Program-made: the position numbers and the translations under genes
Shown: piece by piece, positions 19,450 through 26,737 of the stretch
Position numbering within the stretch: position 1 is the first letter of the stretch
Layout: each line of letters begins with the position of its first letter
Source: Candidatus Phosphoribacter hodrii
Lineage (GTDB): Bacteria; Actinomycetota; Actinomycetes; Actinomycetales; Dermatophilaceae
NCBI GenBank assembly: GCA_016707175.1
Contig: JADJIB010000002.1
Span: 558,001 to 622,000, forward strand
DNA: 64,000 nucleotides
Direction of reading: 5' to 3'
Notes under the pieces: generated by a model
Database searches by the model: none
What the model was told of the DNA's origin: nothing
Seen by the model: only the letters and a program-made list of their open reading frames with translations

Positions 19450-20316
19450 TCAGGCTCCGCCAACCATGTCGCGCAGGTGCCGGTGCATACGTTGAGCGTC
19501 AGGATGGACGCCCGTGAACTGGTAGAACGCCTCGACCGCCTGTTCAGCGGCCATTCCCCCACCGTCGACCGTGCGGCAGCCCTTGGCGCGCGCCACGCGC
19601 AACAGTTCGGTCTCCAGCGGGAAGTACACAATTTCGGCAACCCAGTGCTCGGGGGTGATGAGCTCCTCCGGCACGGCGCACCCCGGGTGCGTCGCCATCC
19701 CGGTGGGGGTGCAGTTGACGACGCCTTCGGCCCGGGCCATCGAGGCCGCCAGGTCCGTCCCGACCTCGACCCGGTCGGCGCCGAAGATGGCAGCCATCCG
19801 GTCAGCCAACTCCTGGGCCCGCTCGGGGAAGAAGTCGTGCAGGATGAGCGGGTTGGCTCCGTGGTCCAGCAGGGCGTAGGCGACTGCGGCTCCCGCTCCC
19901 CCGGACCCGACCTGGACGACGGCGCCGTGGCCGACGTCGGGCAGTTGGGCCTGGAACGGTCGTTGGAAACCGCACCAGTCGGTGTTGTGACCGATGGTCC
20001 GCCCGTCCCGGATCGCGACGGTGTTGACGGCGCCGAGGGCCGTGGCCCGGTCGGAGAGCTCATCCAGGTAGGGGATGATCGCCTGCTTGAACGGGTGGGT
20101 GACGTTGAACCCACTACAGCCCAGCCGTTTGGCCCAGGTGAGCACGTCGGGCAGGTCAGCGGCGGTGAGCCCCAGTTCGAGAGCGTCGACGATCCGGTAA
20201 CTGACCGGCATACCGAGCGAAGCCCCCTCGCGCTCGTGCAGCGCGGGGGTCCGTGACTTCCCGATCCCTTCCCCGATGAGGAACAGGCTGTGGGTGACCA
20301 GTGGTTCGGTGCTCAT
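19450..20316 (-). CDS. Quinate/shikimate-type dehydrogenase (AroE/QsuD superfamily)
   Basis: NAD(P)-dependent oxidation of a cyclic hydroxy acid is predicted. The 288-residue protein keeps the catalytic Lys in NVTHPFKQAI (K77) and Asp in GHNTDWCGF (D113). The substrate loop reads GEGIGKSRTPALHEREG, with Ser21 and Thr23, the pattern of quinate/shikimate dehydrogenases, instead of the SxSP of biosynthetic AroE. A Rossmann GSGGAGAAVAYAL follows. A separate canonical aroE lies at 31406-32227, so this copy is almost certainly catabolic. ATG 20316 has AGGAGG 7 nt upstream. It lies between the TIM-barrel gene and the MHS transporter in one operon. The exact substrate (quinate, shikimate or analogue) is unknown. 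Confidence 0.88.
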   Translation of the reverse strand: MSTEPLVTHSLFLIGEGIGKSRTPALHEREGASLGMPVSYRIVDALELGLTAADLPDVLTWAKRLGCSGFNVTHPFKQAIIPYLDELSDRATALGAVNTVAIRDGRTIGHNTDWCGFQRPFQAQLPDVGHGAVVQVGSGGAGAAVAYALLDHGANPLILHDFFPERAQELADRMAAIFGADRVEVGTDLAASMARAEGVVNCTPTGMATHPGCAVPEELITPEHWVAEIVYFPLETELLRVARAKGCRTVDGGGMAAEQAVEAFYQFTGVHPDAQRMHRHLRDMVGGA

Positions 20317-20396
20317 GCAAGGCCTCCTGCGACAGTGCAGTGACGGGAAAGGGAAACAGCGGGTGAAGCGGTTTGTCCTCGCGGGAGGCGAGGCGG

Positions 20397-21221
20397 TCAA
20401 GCAGCGGGCTGGGCGAAGTAGGCCTTGGCGGTCTCGAGGCAGCGGCGGGCATGCCCTTCGGCACCGCGTTCGACTTCCTCGCGTTCGTTGGGCAACTCGA
20501 TCGAGTGGATGAGCGGGGGCAGGTGGGCGAGGGTGGCGGCCGGGTTGATCCCGCCCTCCCCGACGTAGGACCGAGCCGCTCGGAGGATGTGCGTCATCTT
20601 CTCGACGTCCGCGGGGATCTCCCCCGGCGCGTCACAGAGGTGACAGAACTCGAACCACTCGGGCGGAAGGCCGTCGAGATCCTCGACGCGGTCCCGAGAC
20701 CGGTGGAAGTGGTGCAGGTCGATCATCAAGCGGGCGTTGGGCCGCTGCGTCTCGCGGAGCACGTCGACCGCGCCGGCGAGGTTGCGCACGGCTGCGATCG
20801 GGACGAACTCGAGGTTGAGCGTCATCCCATAGCCGGCGACCAGGTCGGCCAGCCGACCGAAGGCGTCGAGATAGAACGGGCGATCTGGCACCCAGATGCT
20901 CGTCAGCACTCCAGTGGCACCCAACTCGGCCCCGACGGCGATCTCGGGCTCGTAGACCCGCGGGTCCAGGCCCTCGACGATCCGGGCCAACTCGATGTCG
21001 TGGACCGGAATCCCCGTGTCCGCCAACGCGGCTCGGGTCTGGGCCAACAGCGTCGGGTTGGTGGCCAGGGAGTAGTCATCCCCGGGGAGACCATGACAGA
21101 TCAGCCGGGGGCTGACGTAGTCGTAACCCGTTCGGTGAGCGATCCGGACCAACTCGGGGGTGGGAGTGTCCAGGATCGTCAGGTGCGCCAACGAGTAGCG
21201 CTGCGGGGCCGCGGTGCCCAT
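20397..21221 (-). CDS. Sugar-phosphate-isomerase/IolE-like TIM-barrel protein (AP_endonuc_2 fold)
   Basis: A 274-residue TIM barrel. Likely metal ligands follow the usual Glu-Asp-His-Glu pattern: LNLEFVPIA (E138), LMIDLHHFH (D168), FCHLCDA (H194) and HSIELPNE (E242). The superfamily contains inosose dehydratase IolE, inosose isomerase IolI, 3-dehydroshikimate dehydratase AsbF/QuiC-like enzymes and hydroxypyruvate isomerase. Next to a quinate/shikimate-type dehydrogenase, dehydration or isomerisation of its cyclic keto product is the best inference. ATG 21221 starts 9 nt after the stop of the ThDP gene; AAGGCGAG may serve as ribosome site. I cannot choose between dehydratase and isomerase. Confidence 0.82.
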   Translation of the reverse strand: MGTAAPQRYSLAHLTILDTPTPELVRIAHRTGYDYVSPRLICHGLPGDDYSLATNPTLLAQTRAALADTGIPVHDIELARIVEGLDPRVYEPEIAVGAELGATGVLTSIWVPDRPFYLDAFGRLADLVAGYGMTLNLEFVPIAAVRNLAGAVDVLRETQRPNARLMIDLHHFHRSRDRVEDLDGLPPEWFEFCHLCDAPGEIPADVEKMTHILRAARSYVGEGGINPAATLAHLPPLIHSIELPNEREEVERGAEGHARRCLETAKAYFAQPAA

Positions 21222-21230
21222 CGTCTCGCC

Positions 21231-22997
21231 TTAGTCGGTGGAAGCGTGGTGGATGGACTTGCCGGGGCTGTAGATGTCCATGATGTTCCAGTGCCCCGCG
21301 GTGGGTGTGGGGACGTTGACCATGCGGACATCGATGACGACCGGGACGTTCATTGCGACGGCCCGCTCCAGGGCGGGGCGGAAGTCGGCGGCGGACTCGA
21401 CCCGGATCCCGGCGACTCCGTATGCCGCCGCGATCGCGGCGAAGTCGGTCTCCACCGGTCCGTCGGCGTTCTCGAACACCGTCCCGTAGGTGGTGTCGTA
21501 GTGGGCCTTCTCGAGCCCGGCGATCGTGCCGAACGCGTTGTTGTTCATGACGACCCAGATCGCCGCGATGCCCTTCTCGCGTGCGGTGTAGAGCAGCGCC
21601 GGGTTCTGGCCGAACCCGCCGTCACCGACGAGCGACACGACGACCCGGTCGGGACAGGCGATCTTGGCACCGAGCGCGGCAGGGGCACCGAAGCCCATCG
21701 TGGCGAAGCCGCCAGGAGTGAAGACCGAGCCGGGCGTGAGGATGTCCATCTGCTGAGCCAAGCCGTTCTTGTTCCAGCCCACGTCGGTCGTGATGATGGC
21801 GTCCCGCGGCAGCACCGCCCGGACGTCGGCGAGGATCCGCTCGGGCCGCATTGGCCAGGCATCGCTGGTCGCGCCCTCCTGACAGGTGGCCTTGAAGGCG
21901 GCCCGGTTGCGCTGGATGTCGGCCAGCACCTCGGTGCGCTGCACGCCGGCCGGAGCCAGCTTCTTGGCCGCTCGAACGAGCGCGGCCAGCGCCGGCTTGA
22001 GGTCAGCCACGGCACCGAGCGCCAGCGGGTAGTTGCGGCCCAGCTCCGCCGGGTCGATGTCGATGTGCATGAGGCGGGTGGGCGGCATACGGAAGGTGTA
22101 AGCCTCCTCCCACGAGCTGGAGTCGGCCTCGGAGAACCGGGTGCCCAGGGCGAGGATCCAGTCGGCGTTGCGCGTCATGTCGTTGATGAACTCGGTCCCC
22201 CAGAAACCGGTCATCCCCAACACGCACGGGTTGTCGTCGGCGACCGCGCCCTTGCCCATGAGGGTGTGGGCGACCGGGATCTGCAGGTGGTCGACGAGCT
22301 CGGCGAGCTCATCGGTGGCGTCGGCGAGGACGACCCCGCCTCCGACGTAGAGCAGCGGGCGCTCGGCGGCGAGGAGGTTGCCGACGATCGTCTCGGCGGT
22401 CGCCTCGTCGAGCGACGGGCGGACGAGCTCGTGGGTGCCGGTCATCACGCGGTCCATGAGGGCGACGTCGATCTGTGCCGAGAAGATGTCCATCGGCACG
22501 TCGACGAGCACCGGGCCGGGGCGGCCGCTCTCGGCGAGGGCGAACGCCTTGTCGAGGATCTCGGGGAACAGGTGTGCCGAGTCGACCCGCCAGGCCCGCT
22601 TGACGAACGGCCGGTAGATCTGCCACTGATCGGCGTCGGCGTGGAGGTTGACCTCCTGGTGGGGGTGCTTGCCGTAGTAGTGGCTCGGCACGTCGCCCGC
22701 GATGACGACCATGGGGATCGAGTCGAGCGCGGCATTGGCCACCCCGGTAGCGGCGTTGGTGAGGCCGGGGCCCAGGTGCGAGAGCACGACCGAGGCCTTC
22801 TTGGTCGCCCGGGCGTAGCCGTCGGCGGCGTGCGAGGCGATCTGTTCGTGCCGGGTGTTGACGAACTCGATCTGGGTGCTGCGCGACAACGCCGCGAGGA
22901 CGGCGATGTTGGTGTGGCCGCATAGTCCGAAGACGTGCCGAACACCGCGGTGCTCGAGGTAGCGGACCAGTTGGTGGGAGACGAGATCCGTGGTCAT
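21231..22997 (-). CDS. ThDP-dependent enzyme of the acetolactate synthase / decarboxylase superfamily
   Basis: The 588-residue protein has the three-domain layout of acetolactate-synthase-like enzymes. The catalytic Glu lies in NTRHEQIASHAADGYAR (E51). The ThDP/Mg motif starts VGDGGFGQNP (458-460) and ends at NNN (485-487). The family covers decarboxylases, carboligases and the ring-opening hydrolase IolD. It lacks the sequence features I would expect of sulfoacetaldehyde acetyltransferase, and no FAD-site signature is evident. The ATG at 22997 overlaps the preceding gene's stop (ATGA), so it is co-translated with the citryl-CoA-lyase-like protein. Possible roles: decarboxylating the 2-oxo acid released by that lyase, or hydrolysing a cyclic diketone. 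Confidence 0.88.
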   Translation of the reverse strand: MTTDLVSHQLVRYLEHRGVRHVFGLCGHTNIAVLAALSRSTQIEFVNTRHEQIASHAADGYARATKKASVVLSHLGPGLTNAATGVANAALDSIPMVVIAGDVPSHYYGKHPHQEVNLHADADQWQIYRPFVKRAWRVDSAHLFPEILDKAFALAESGRPGPVLVDVPMDIFSAQIDVALMDRVMTGTHELVRPSLDEATAETIVGNLLAAERPLLYVGGGVVLADATDELAELVDHLQIPVAHTLMGKGAVADDNPCVLGMTGFWGTEFINDMTRNADWILALGTRFSEADSSSWEEAYTFRMPPTRLMHIDIDPAELGRNYPLALGAVADLKPALAALVRAAKKLAPAGVQRTEVLADIQRNRAAFKATCQEGATSDAWPMRPERILADVRAVLPRDAIITTDVGWNKNGLAQQMDILTPGSVFTPGGFATMGFGAPAALGAKIACPDRVVVSLVGDGGFGQNPALLYTAREKGIAAIWVVMNNNAFGTIAGLEKAHYDTTYGTVFENADGPVETDFAAIAAAYGVAGIRVESAADFRPALERAVAMNVPVVIDVRMVNVPTPTAGHWNIMDIYSPGKSIHHASTD

Positions 22998-23875
22998 CGA
23001 GACTCCTTGTCGGCGGTCGGTTCAGTCAGGTCAAGGTCGGGAACCGCACGACGCGCGGGCCCGGTGTAGCGATAGGGGATGGTCTTGGGCATCGGGCCCT
23101 TGATCCGTCCGCCTTGGCTGTGCTGTTCCCAGGCATGGGCGAGGATCCCCACCGAGCGGGAGAGGATGAAGATCCCCCGCCCGAGCTCGGTGGCGAACCC
23201 CAACTCGCTGTAGATCACGGCCGTCGCCCCGTCGATGTTCATCGGGATCCGGGCCGGTCGGCCGGCGCTGATGGCGTCCTCCACGGCGCGGCCGATGGCG
23301 GCATACCGGCCGCTGACGTCCCCTGCGGCCACGGCGTCATCGACCAGGCCGAGCAGCCGCGGAGCCCGAGGGTCCAACGGGTGCCAGCGATGTCCGAAGC
23401 CGGGGACGTAGCGCACCCCCTGAGTGCGCCACTCCCCCAGGACCTCGGCCGTTGCTGACGCGAGGGCCGCTCCCCCATCGACCCTCGCGGCGATCTCGGA
23501 GTAGAGCTCCATGCATTGCTGTCCGGCACCGCCGTGGACGTCGTCCAGGACGTTGATGGCCGAGGCCATCGCGCCGTTGAGCGGAACCCCACAGGTCATG
23601 GCCATCCGCGAGATGGCGATCGACGGGGCGTGCGGGCCGTGGTCGACGGCCGACACGAGCGCCGCCTCCATGAGCCGGGCCTGGGGCCGGGTGGGCAACT
23701 CGCCGCGCAACATCAGCCAGATCATCTCGGGGAAGGTGACGTGGCCGATGAGCTCTTCGATGGGATACCCGCGCATGGCGATGTAGCCCGGGTGGATGTC
23801 GACGATGTCCGTGGACCACCAGTCCTGGGCGGACTCGACCACCGCTTCGAGTTGTTGCGCGGTGCGTTCGCTCAT
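22994..23875 (-). CDS. Citryl-CoA lyase-like protein (citrate synthase superfamily)
   Basis: The 293-residue protein is a stand-alone citrate-synthase-fold enzyme of the short citryl-CoA-lyase class. It has EELIGHVTFPEMIWLMLRGE near the start, VDHGPHAPSIAISR, the His motif PGFGHRWHPLDPRA and the Asp motif MNIDGATAVIYSELGF. Predicted to cleave a citryl-CoA-like 3-hydroxyacyl-CoA into acetyl-CoA (or another acyl-CoA) and a 2-oxo acid, or to run in reverse. ATG 23875 has GGAGAG 7 nt upstream; the longer upstream frame lies over the end of the dehydrogenase gene and is rejected. It is placed between the acylating dehydrogenase and the ThDP gene, with an ATGA overlap to the latter. Confidence 0.85.
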   Translation of the reverse strand: MSERTAQQLEAVVESAQDWWSTDIVDIHPGYIAMRGYPIEELIGHVTFPEMIWLMLRGELPTRPQARLMEAALVSAVDHGPHAPSIAISRMAMTCGVPLNGAMASAINVLDDVHGGAGQQCMELYSEIAARVDGGAALASATAEVLGEWRTQGVRYVPGFGHRWHPLDPRAPRLLGLVDDAVAAGDVSGRYAAIGRAVEDAISAGRPARIPMNIDGATAVIYSELGFATELGRGIFILSRSVGILAHAWEQHSQGGRIKGPMPKTIPYRYTGPARRAVPDLDLTEPTADKESR

Positions 23876-23954
23876 CCGACTCTCCAACCTCTCGTTTAGG
23901 GGGGTGACGTCGATCAGGGGTATGCCGTGCCGTGCCGCGCGTGGTGCGCAGCGG

Positions 23955-25394
23955 TCAGGAGGTGATGACTTCGCCCTCAGGCTCGAGCGTCGCGTCGTAG
24001 AAGTCCCCGAAGAGCTCCTCGTCGCTGGGCTTGTCCTCGGGGATCGGCACCGACACCCACGTGGTGTTGAGGTAGTGCTTGAGGTGGACGTTCTCGGAGG
24101 TGACGTTGCCGCCCCATGTGCCACAGCCCATCGAGGAGGTCATCGGCATCCCGTTGTTGAAGGCGCCGGCGTTGGCCTTGGACTGGGGCTGACGGACCAT
24201 GATCCGGCTCACCGGCGCAGCCAGCCCGAGGCGGTGGATGTGGTCGGCGTCATGGGAGTAGATGCCGCACGAGTGCCCCTTGCCGCCCACCTCGTAGATG
24301 GCCCGCATGGCGTCCAGCGCGTTCTCGAACTCACCCTCGTAGCGATGGACGGCGAGCAGGGTGGTGAGCTTCTCCATCGAGAAGACGTGCTCACGGCTGA
24401 TCCCGTCACCCTTGACGAAGATGAAGGTCCGGTCGGTGGGGATCTCGAAGCCGGCCAGTCGGGCGAGCTTCTGCGGGGCGACCGCCACCGAGTCGGGCAG
24501 CCGGTGCTTCTCGGCATCCCACATGACTGCGGCCAGCGCGTCACGCTCGGAGCCCTCGGCGAGGTAGCCGCCCTCGGCCTGCAGGGCCGTGATCATCTCG
24601 TCCCAGATCGACTCGTGGATGATGAGGTTGCCGTCGGCAGAGCAGCCCGAGCCGAAGTCCGAGGTCTTGGAGATCCGGGAGTTTCGCGCGGCGATCGCCA
24701 CGTCTGCGGTCTCGTCGATGATCATCGTCGAGTTGCCGGCGCCGACGCCGTAGGCGGGTGTCCCCGAGCTGTAGGCCGCTCGGACCATCGGCTGTCCGCC
24801 GGTCGCGATGACCAGGTCGGAGCGGGCCATGAGGGCCTGCGACACGGGGATGCTCGGCAGGGTGATGCACTGCAGGATGTCGGCCGGAGCGCCCTCGCGC
24901 TCGAGCGCCTCACGCATGAGCCGGACCGTCTCGAAGGTGGTCTTCTTCGACCGCGGGTGCGGCGAGAAGATGACGACGTCGCGCGCCTTGATGGCATAGA
25001 TCGCGTTGCCCGCCGGGGTGAGATCGGGGTTGGTCGTCGGGACGATGCAGCCGATGATGCCGGCGGGCTTGCCGTACTTCACCAGGCCCTTCTCGGGGAT
25101 CTCCTCGATGATGCCGACGCTCTTCTGGCGCAGGGCATCACGCAGCACGCCCCGGATCTTCATCCGCTTGCCCATCCGGCTCACCGGGTCGCCGAGGCCG
25201 GACTCCTCGATGCCTTCGGCCACCAACCGGGTGAAGGTCACCTTGTTGGACACGGCCCAGGCGACCGCCTGGCAGAGCCGGTCGACGCGCGCCTGGTCGT
25301 AGGTCTCGATGATGGCGAGCGCGGCGCGGGCGCGGGCGAAGATCTCGTCCAGTTCGGCCTGCTGATCGGCGGTGAGTTCCTTCTTGTCAGCCAT
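23955..25394 (-). CDS. CoA-acylating aldehyde dehydrogenase (SauS/EutE-like)
   Basis: Interconverts an aldehyde and its acyl-CoA with NAD(P). The 479 residues show the acylating-ALDH pattern: GIIGCIVPTTNPDLTPA, GGQPMVRAAYSSGTPAYGVG and the nucleophile in FGSGCSADGN (C251). The C-terminus GCGTWGGNVTSENVHLKHYL resembles CoA-acylating sulfoacetaldehyde and related dehydrogenases. It is the first gene of the operon; ATG 25394 has GGAGG 8 nt upstream. A 79-nt gap with a GTATGCCG octamer follows before the lyase gene. In the pathway I propose it converts the aldehyde from the ThDP enzyme into an acyl-CoA. The side chain of the substrate is unknown. Confidence 0.9.
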   Translation of the reverse strand: MADKKELTADQQAELDEIFARARAALAIIETYDQARVDRLCQAVAWAVSNKVTFTRLVAEGIEESGLGDPVSRMGKRMKIRGVLRDALRQKSVGIIEEIPEKGLVKYGKPAGIIGCIVPTTNPDLTPAGNAIYAIKARDVVIFSPHPRSKKTTFETVRLMREALEREGAPADILQCITLPSIPVSQALMARSDLVIATGGQPMVRAAYSSGTPAYGVGAGNSTMIIDETADVAIAARNSRISKTSDFGSGCSADGNLIIHESIWDEMITALQAEGGYLAEGSERDALAAVMWDAEKHRLPDSVAVAPQKLARLAGFEIPTDRTFIFVKGDGISREHVFSMEKLTTLLAVHRYEGEFENALDAMRAIYEVGGKGHSCGIYSHDADHIHRLGLAAPVSRIMVRQPQSKANAGAFNNGMPMTSSMGCGTWGGNVTSENVHLKHYLNTTWVSVPIPEDKPSDEELFGDFYDATLEPEGEVITS

Positions 25395-25543
25395 GGTGAT
25401 GCCTCCGGCGCGGGGTGTTCGGGGAAACGGACGGCTACGGGATGTCCCGGACGAGCTATGGGGTATGCCGTCCGGCTGGGTCCCTGGGCGTCCCTGCGTT
25501 GGAGCGGCTCCCCTTCAGTGTGGAGGACCCAGGAGATTTATGC

Positions 25544-25557
25544 ACTATCTAGTTAGT
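25544..25557. promoter_or_regulatory. Candidate operator palindrome upstream of the catabolic operon
   Basis: ACTATCTAGTTAGT is symmetric at 12 of 14 positions and lies in the only AT-rich stretch of the divergent region, about 150 bp before the dehydrogenase start. It may bind the adjacent HTH protein. Sequence symmetry is seen; function is inferred. Confidence 0.4.
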
Positions 25558-25566
25558 TACCAATAA

Positions 25567-25582
25567 TGTGATCTGTGTCACA
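25567..25582. promoter_or_regulatory. CRP/GlxR-type binding site
   Basis: TGTGATCTGTGTCACA matches TGTGA-N6-TCACA at every fixed base, the consensus for CRP and for actinobacterial GlxR/Crp. It lies between the divergent dehydrogenase operon and the HTH gene and would cover the -35 region of the latter. It suggests cAMP-linked carbon-source control of the island. Confidence 0.65.
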
Positions 25583-25595
25583 TGCCTCGTCCGGT

Positions 25596-25601
25596 TAGGG
25601 T
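25596..25601 (+). promoter_or_regulatory. Candidate leaderless -10 element of the HTH gene
   Basis: TAGGGT ends exactly 7 nt before the ATG at 25609, with no Shine-Dalgarno between, fitting a leaderless transcript. This also decides the start against the upstream ATG at 25582. Confidence 0.5.
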
Positions 25602-25608
25602 CGAGCCC

Positions 25609-26247
25609 ATGTCGCACCAGTCGTCCGCTGCCCTGCTGGCGCTGCATGCCGTCCGGGTGACCGGCATGGCATCCACCGAGCGGGCCGCCGCGCGTTACGG
25701 ACTCCCCCAGGCCGAGGCGCACGAGTTGCTCGAGGACGACCGGGCCCGCGGTTATGTCCGCCGGGTCGAGTTCGTGGATCTGGCGGGATGGACCCTCACC
25801 GAGTCCGGGCGCACCGAGGACGAGCGCCGCCTGGCCGCCGAGCTCGCGCTGACTGGGGCCCGCCCGGTGGTGCAGGCCGGCGCCGACGACTTCGTCGGTC
25901 TCAACGCGCGACTGCTCACGGCGATCACCGACTGGCAGTTGCGGCCCCAACCGTGGGACCGGCTGGCCGCGAATGACCACACCGACCATCGCTGGGATGA
26001 CCGGGTGCTGCGTGAGCTCACCCGGATCGGCGAGCTCCTCGCCCCGGTCTGCGACCCGCTGGCAGCGGCCCTGAGCCGATTCGAGGGTTACCCACAGCGG
26101 TATGCCGCCGCGATGGCCCGAGTGGCCGACGGCGAGCGCTCCTGGGTGGATCGGGTCGGACCGGACTCGGCCCATGGGGTCTGGCTGGAACTGCACGAGG
26201 ACCTGCGTGCCACCCTCGGGGCCGGGCCGTGCGTCACGCCGTCTTGA
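25609..26247 (+). CDS. Putative winged-helix DNA-binding regulator, divergent from the catabolic operon
   Basis: The 212-residue protein is not one I recognise by name. Residues 1-75 look like a MarR/GntR-type winged helix: ALLALHAVRVTGMASTERAA, a recognition-helix-like GLPQAEAHELLEDDRARGYV, and a wing ending GWTLTESGRTEDERR. The remainder is helical (LNARLLTAITDWQLRP, VLRELTRIGELLAPVCDPLA), perhaps a ligand or dimer domain. It is transcribed away from the aldehyde dehydrogenase operon with a CRP-like palindrome and an ACTATCTAGTTAGT element between them, the arrangement of a local regulator. Its 3' end overlaps the convergent aroQ gene by 14 bp. DNA binding is inferred from pattern only. Confidence 0.7.
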   Translation: MSHQSSAALLALHAVRVTGMASTERAAARYGLPQAEAHELLEDDRARGYVRRVEFVDLAGWTLTESGRTEDERRLAAELALTGARPVVQAGADDFVGLNARLLTAITDWQLRPQPWDRLAANDHTDHRWDDRVLRELTRIGELLAPVCDPLAAALSRFEGYPQRYAAAMARVADGERSWVDRVGPDSAHGVWLELHEDLRATLGAGPCVTPS

Positions 26248-26674
26248 GCTCCTGCAGGGCGAAGGTCATCGCCAGGTTGTAACCGAGCGTGCCGAAGCCG
26301 GCCATCACCCCGACGGCGATGTCCGAGAGGTAGGAGTGGTGGCGGAACGGCTCCCGCTTGTGGACGTTCGAGATGTGCACCTCGGCGAACGGCACCTCGG
26401 CGGCGGCGAACGCATCGCGGATCGCCACGCTCGTGTGGGTGAAAGCGCCCGGGTTGATGATGATGAACGCCGTCCCGTCGGTGCGGGCGGCGTGCAGCCG
26501 CTCGACGATGGCGCCCTCGTAGTTGCTCTGGAAGCACTCGACGCTCACCCCGGCGGCCTCACCTTGAGCCCGCACCGCGGCCTCGACGTCGGCCAGCGTC
26601 GTGCTGCCGTAGATCTCGGGCTGGCGAGTCCCGAGCATGTTGAGGTTCGGGCCGTTGATGAGCAGGACCGACAT
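26234..26674 (-). CDS. aroQ: Type II 3-dehydroquinate dehydratase
   Basis: Removes water from 3-dehydroquinate to give 3-dehydroshikimate. The 146-residue length is exact for the dodecameric type II enzyme. Motifs: NGPNLNMLGTRQPEIYG (catalytic Tyr and Arg loop), NPGAFTHTSVAIRDA, and EVHISNVHKREPFRHHSYLS with the catalytic His. ATG 26674 has GAGGAG 7 nt upstream. It is the last gene of the aroC-aroK/B-aroB-aroQ run. Because the reaction is shared by synthesis and quinate breakdown, it could also serve the neighbouring quinate/shikimate-type dehydrogenase. Its tail overlaps the convergent regulator gene by 14 bp. Confidence 0.96.
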   Translation of the reverse strand: MSVLLINGPNLNMLGTRQPEIYGSTTLADVEAAVRAQGEAAGVSVECFQSNYEGAIVERLHAARTDGTAFIIINPGAFTHTSVAIRDAFAAAEVPFAEVHISNVHKREPFRHHSYLSDIAVGVMAGFGTLGYNLAMTFALQELKTA

Positions 26675-26737
26675 GGCGTTCTCCTCGGTGTCGTGCGTTG
26701 GCGGGGTCTACAGATCGGGTCGGGTGCGGGGCCGCCT

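Noticed and set aside
19450..21221. Simple quinate-to-protocatechuate module (QsuB/QsuD)
   Set aside because: QSDH, aroQ and a possible dehydroshikimate dehydratase are near each other, but no protocatechuate genes occur and the lyase, ThDP and acylating genes in the same operon would have no role.
20373..22925. 850-codon plus-strand open frame
   Set aside because: It lies over three well-supported minus-strand enzymes and has shadow composition with no motif.
21231..25394. Sulfoacetate/taurine pathway (SauS with Xsc)
   Set aside because: The aldehyde dehydrogenase is SauS-like, but the ThDP enzyme lacks Xsc-like features, no phosphate acetyltransferase is present, and QSDH plus TIM barrel would be unexplained. 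Not strictly excluded.
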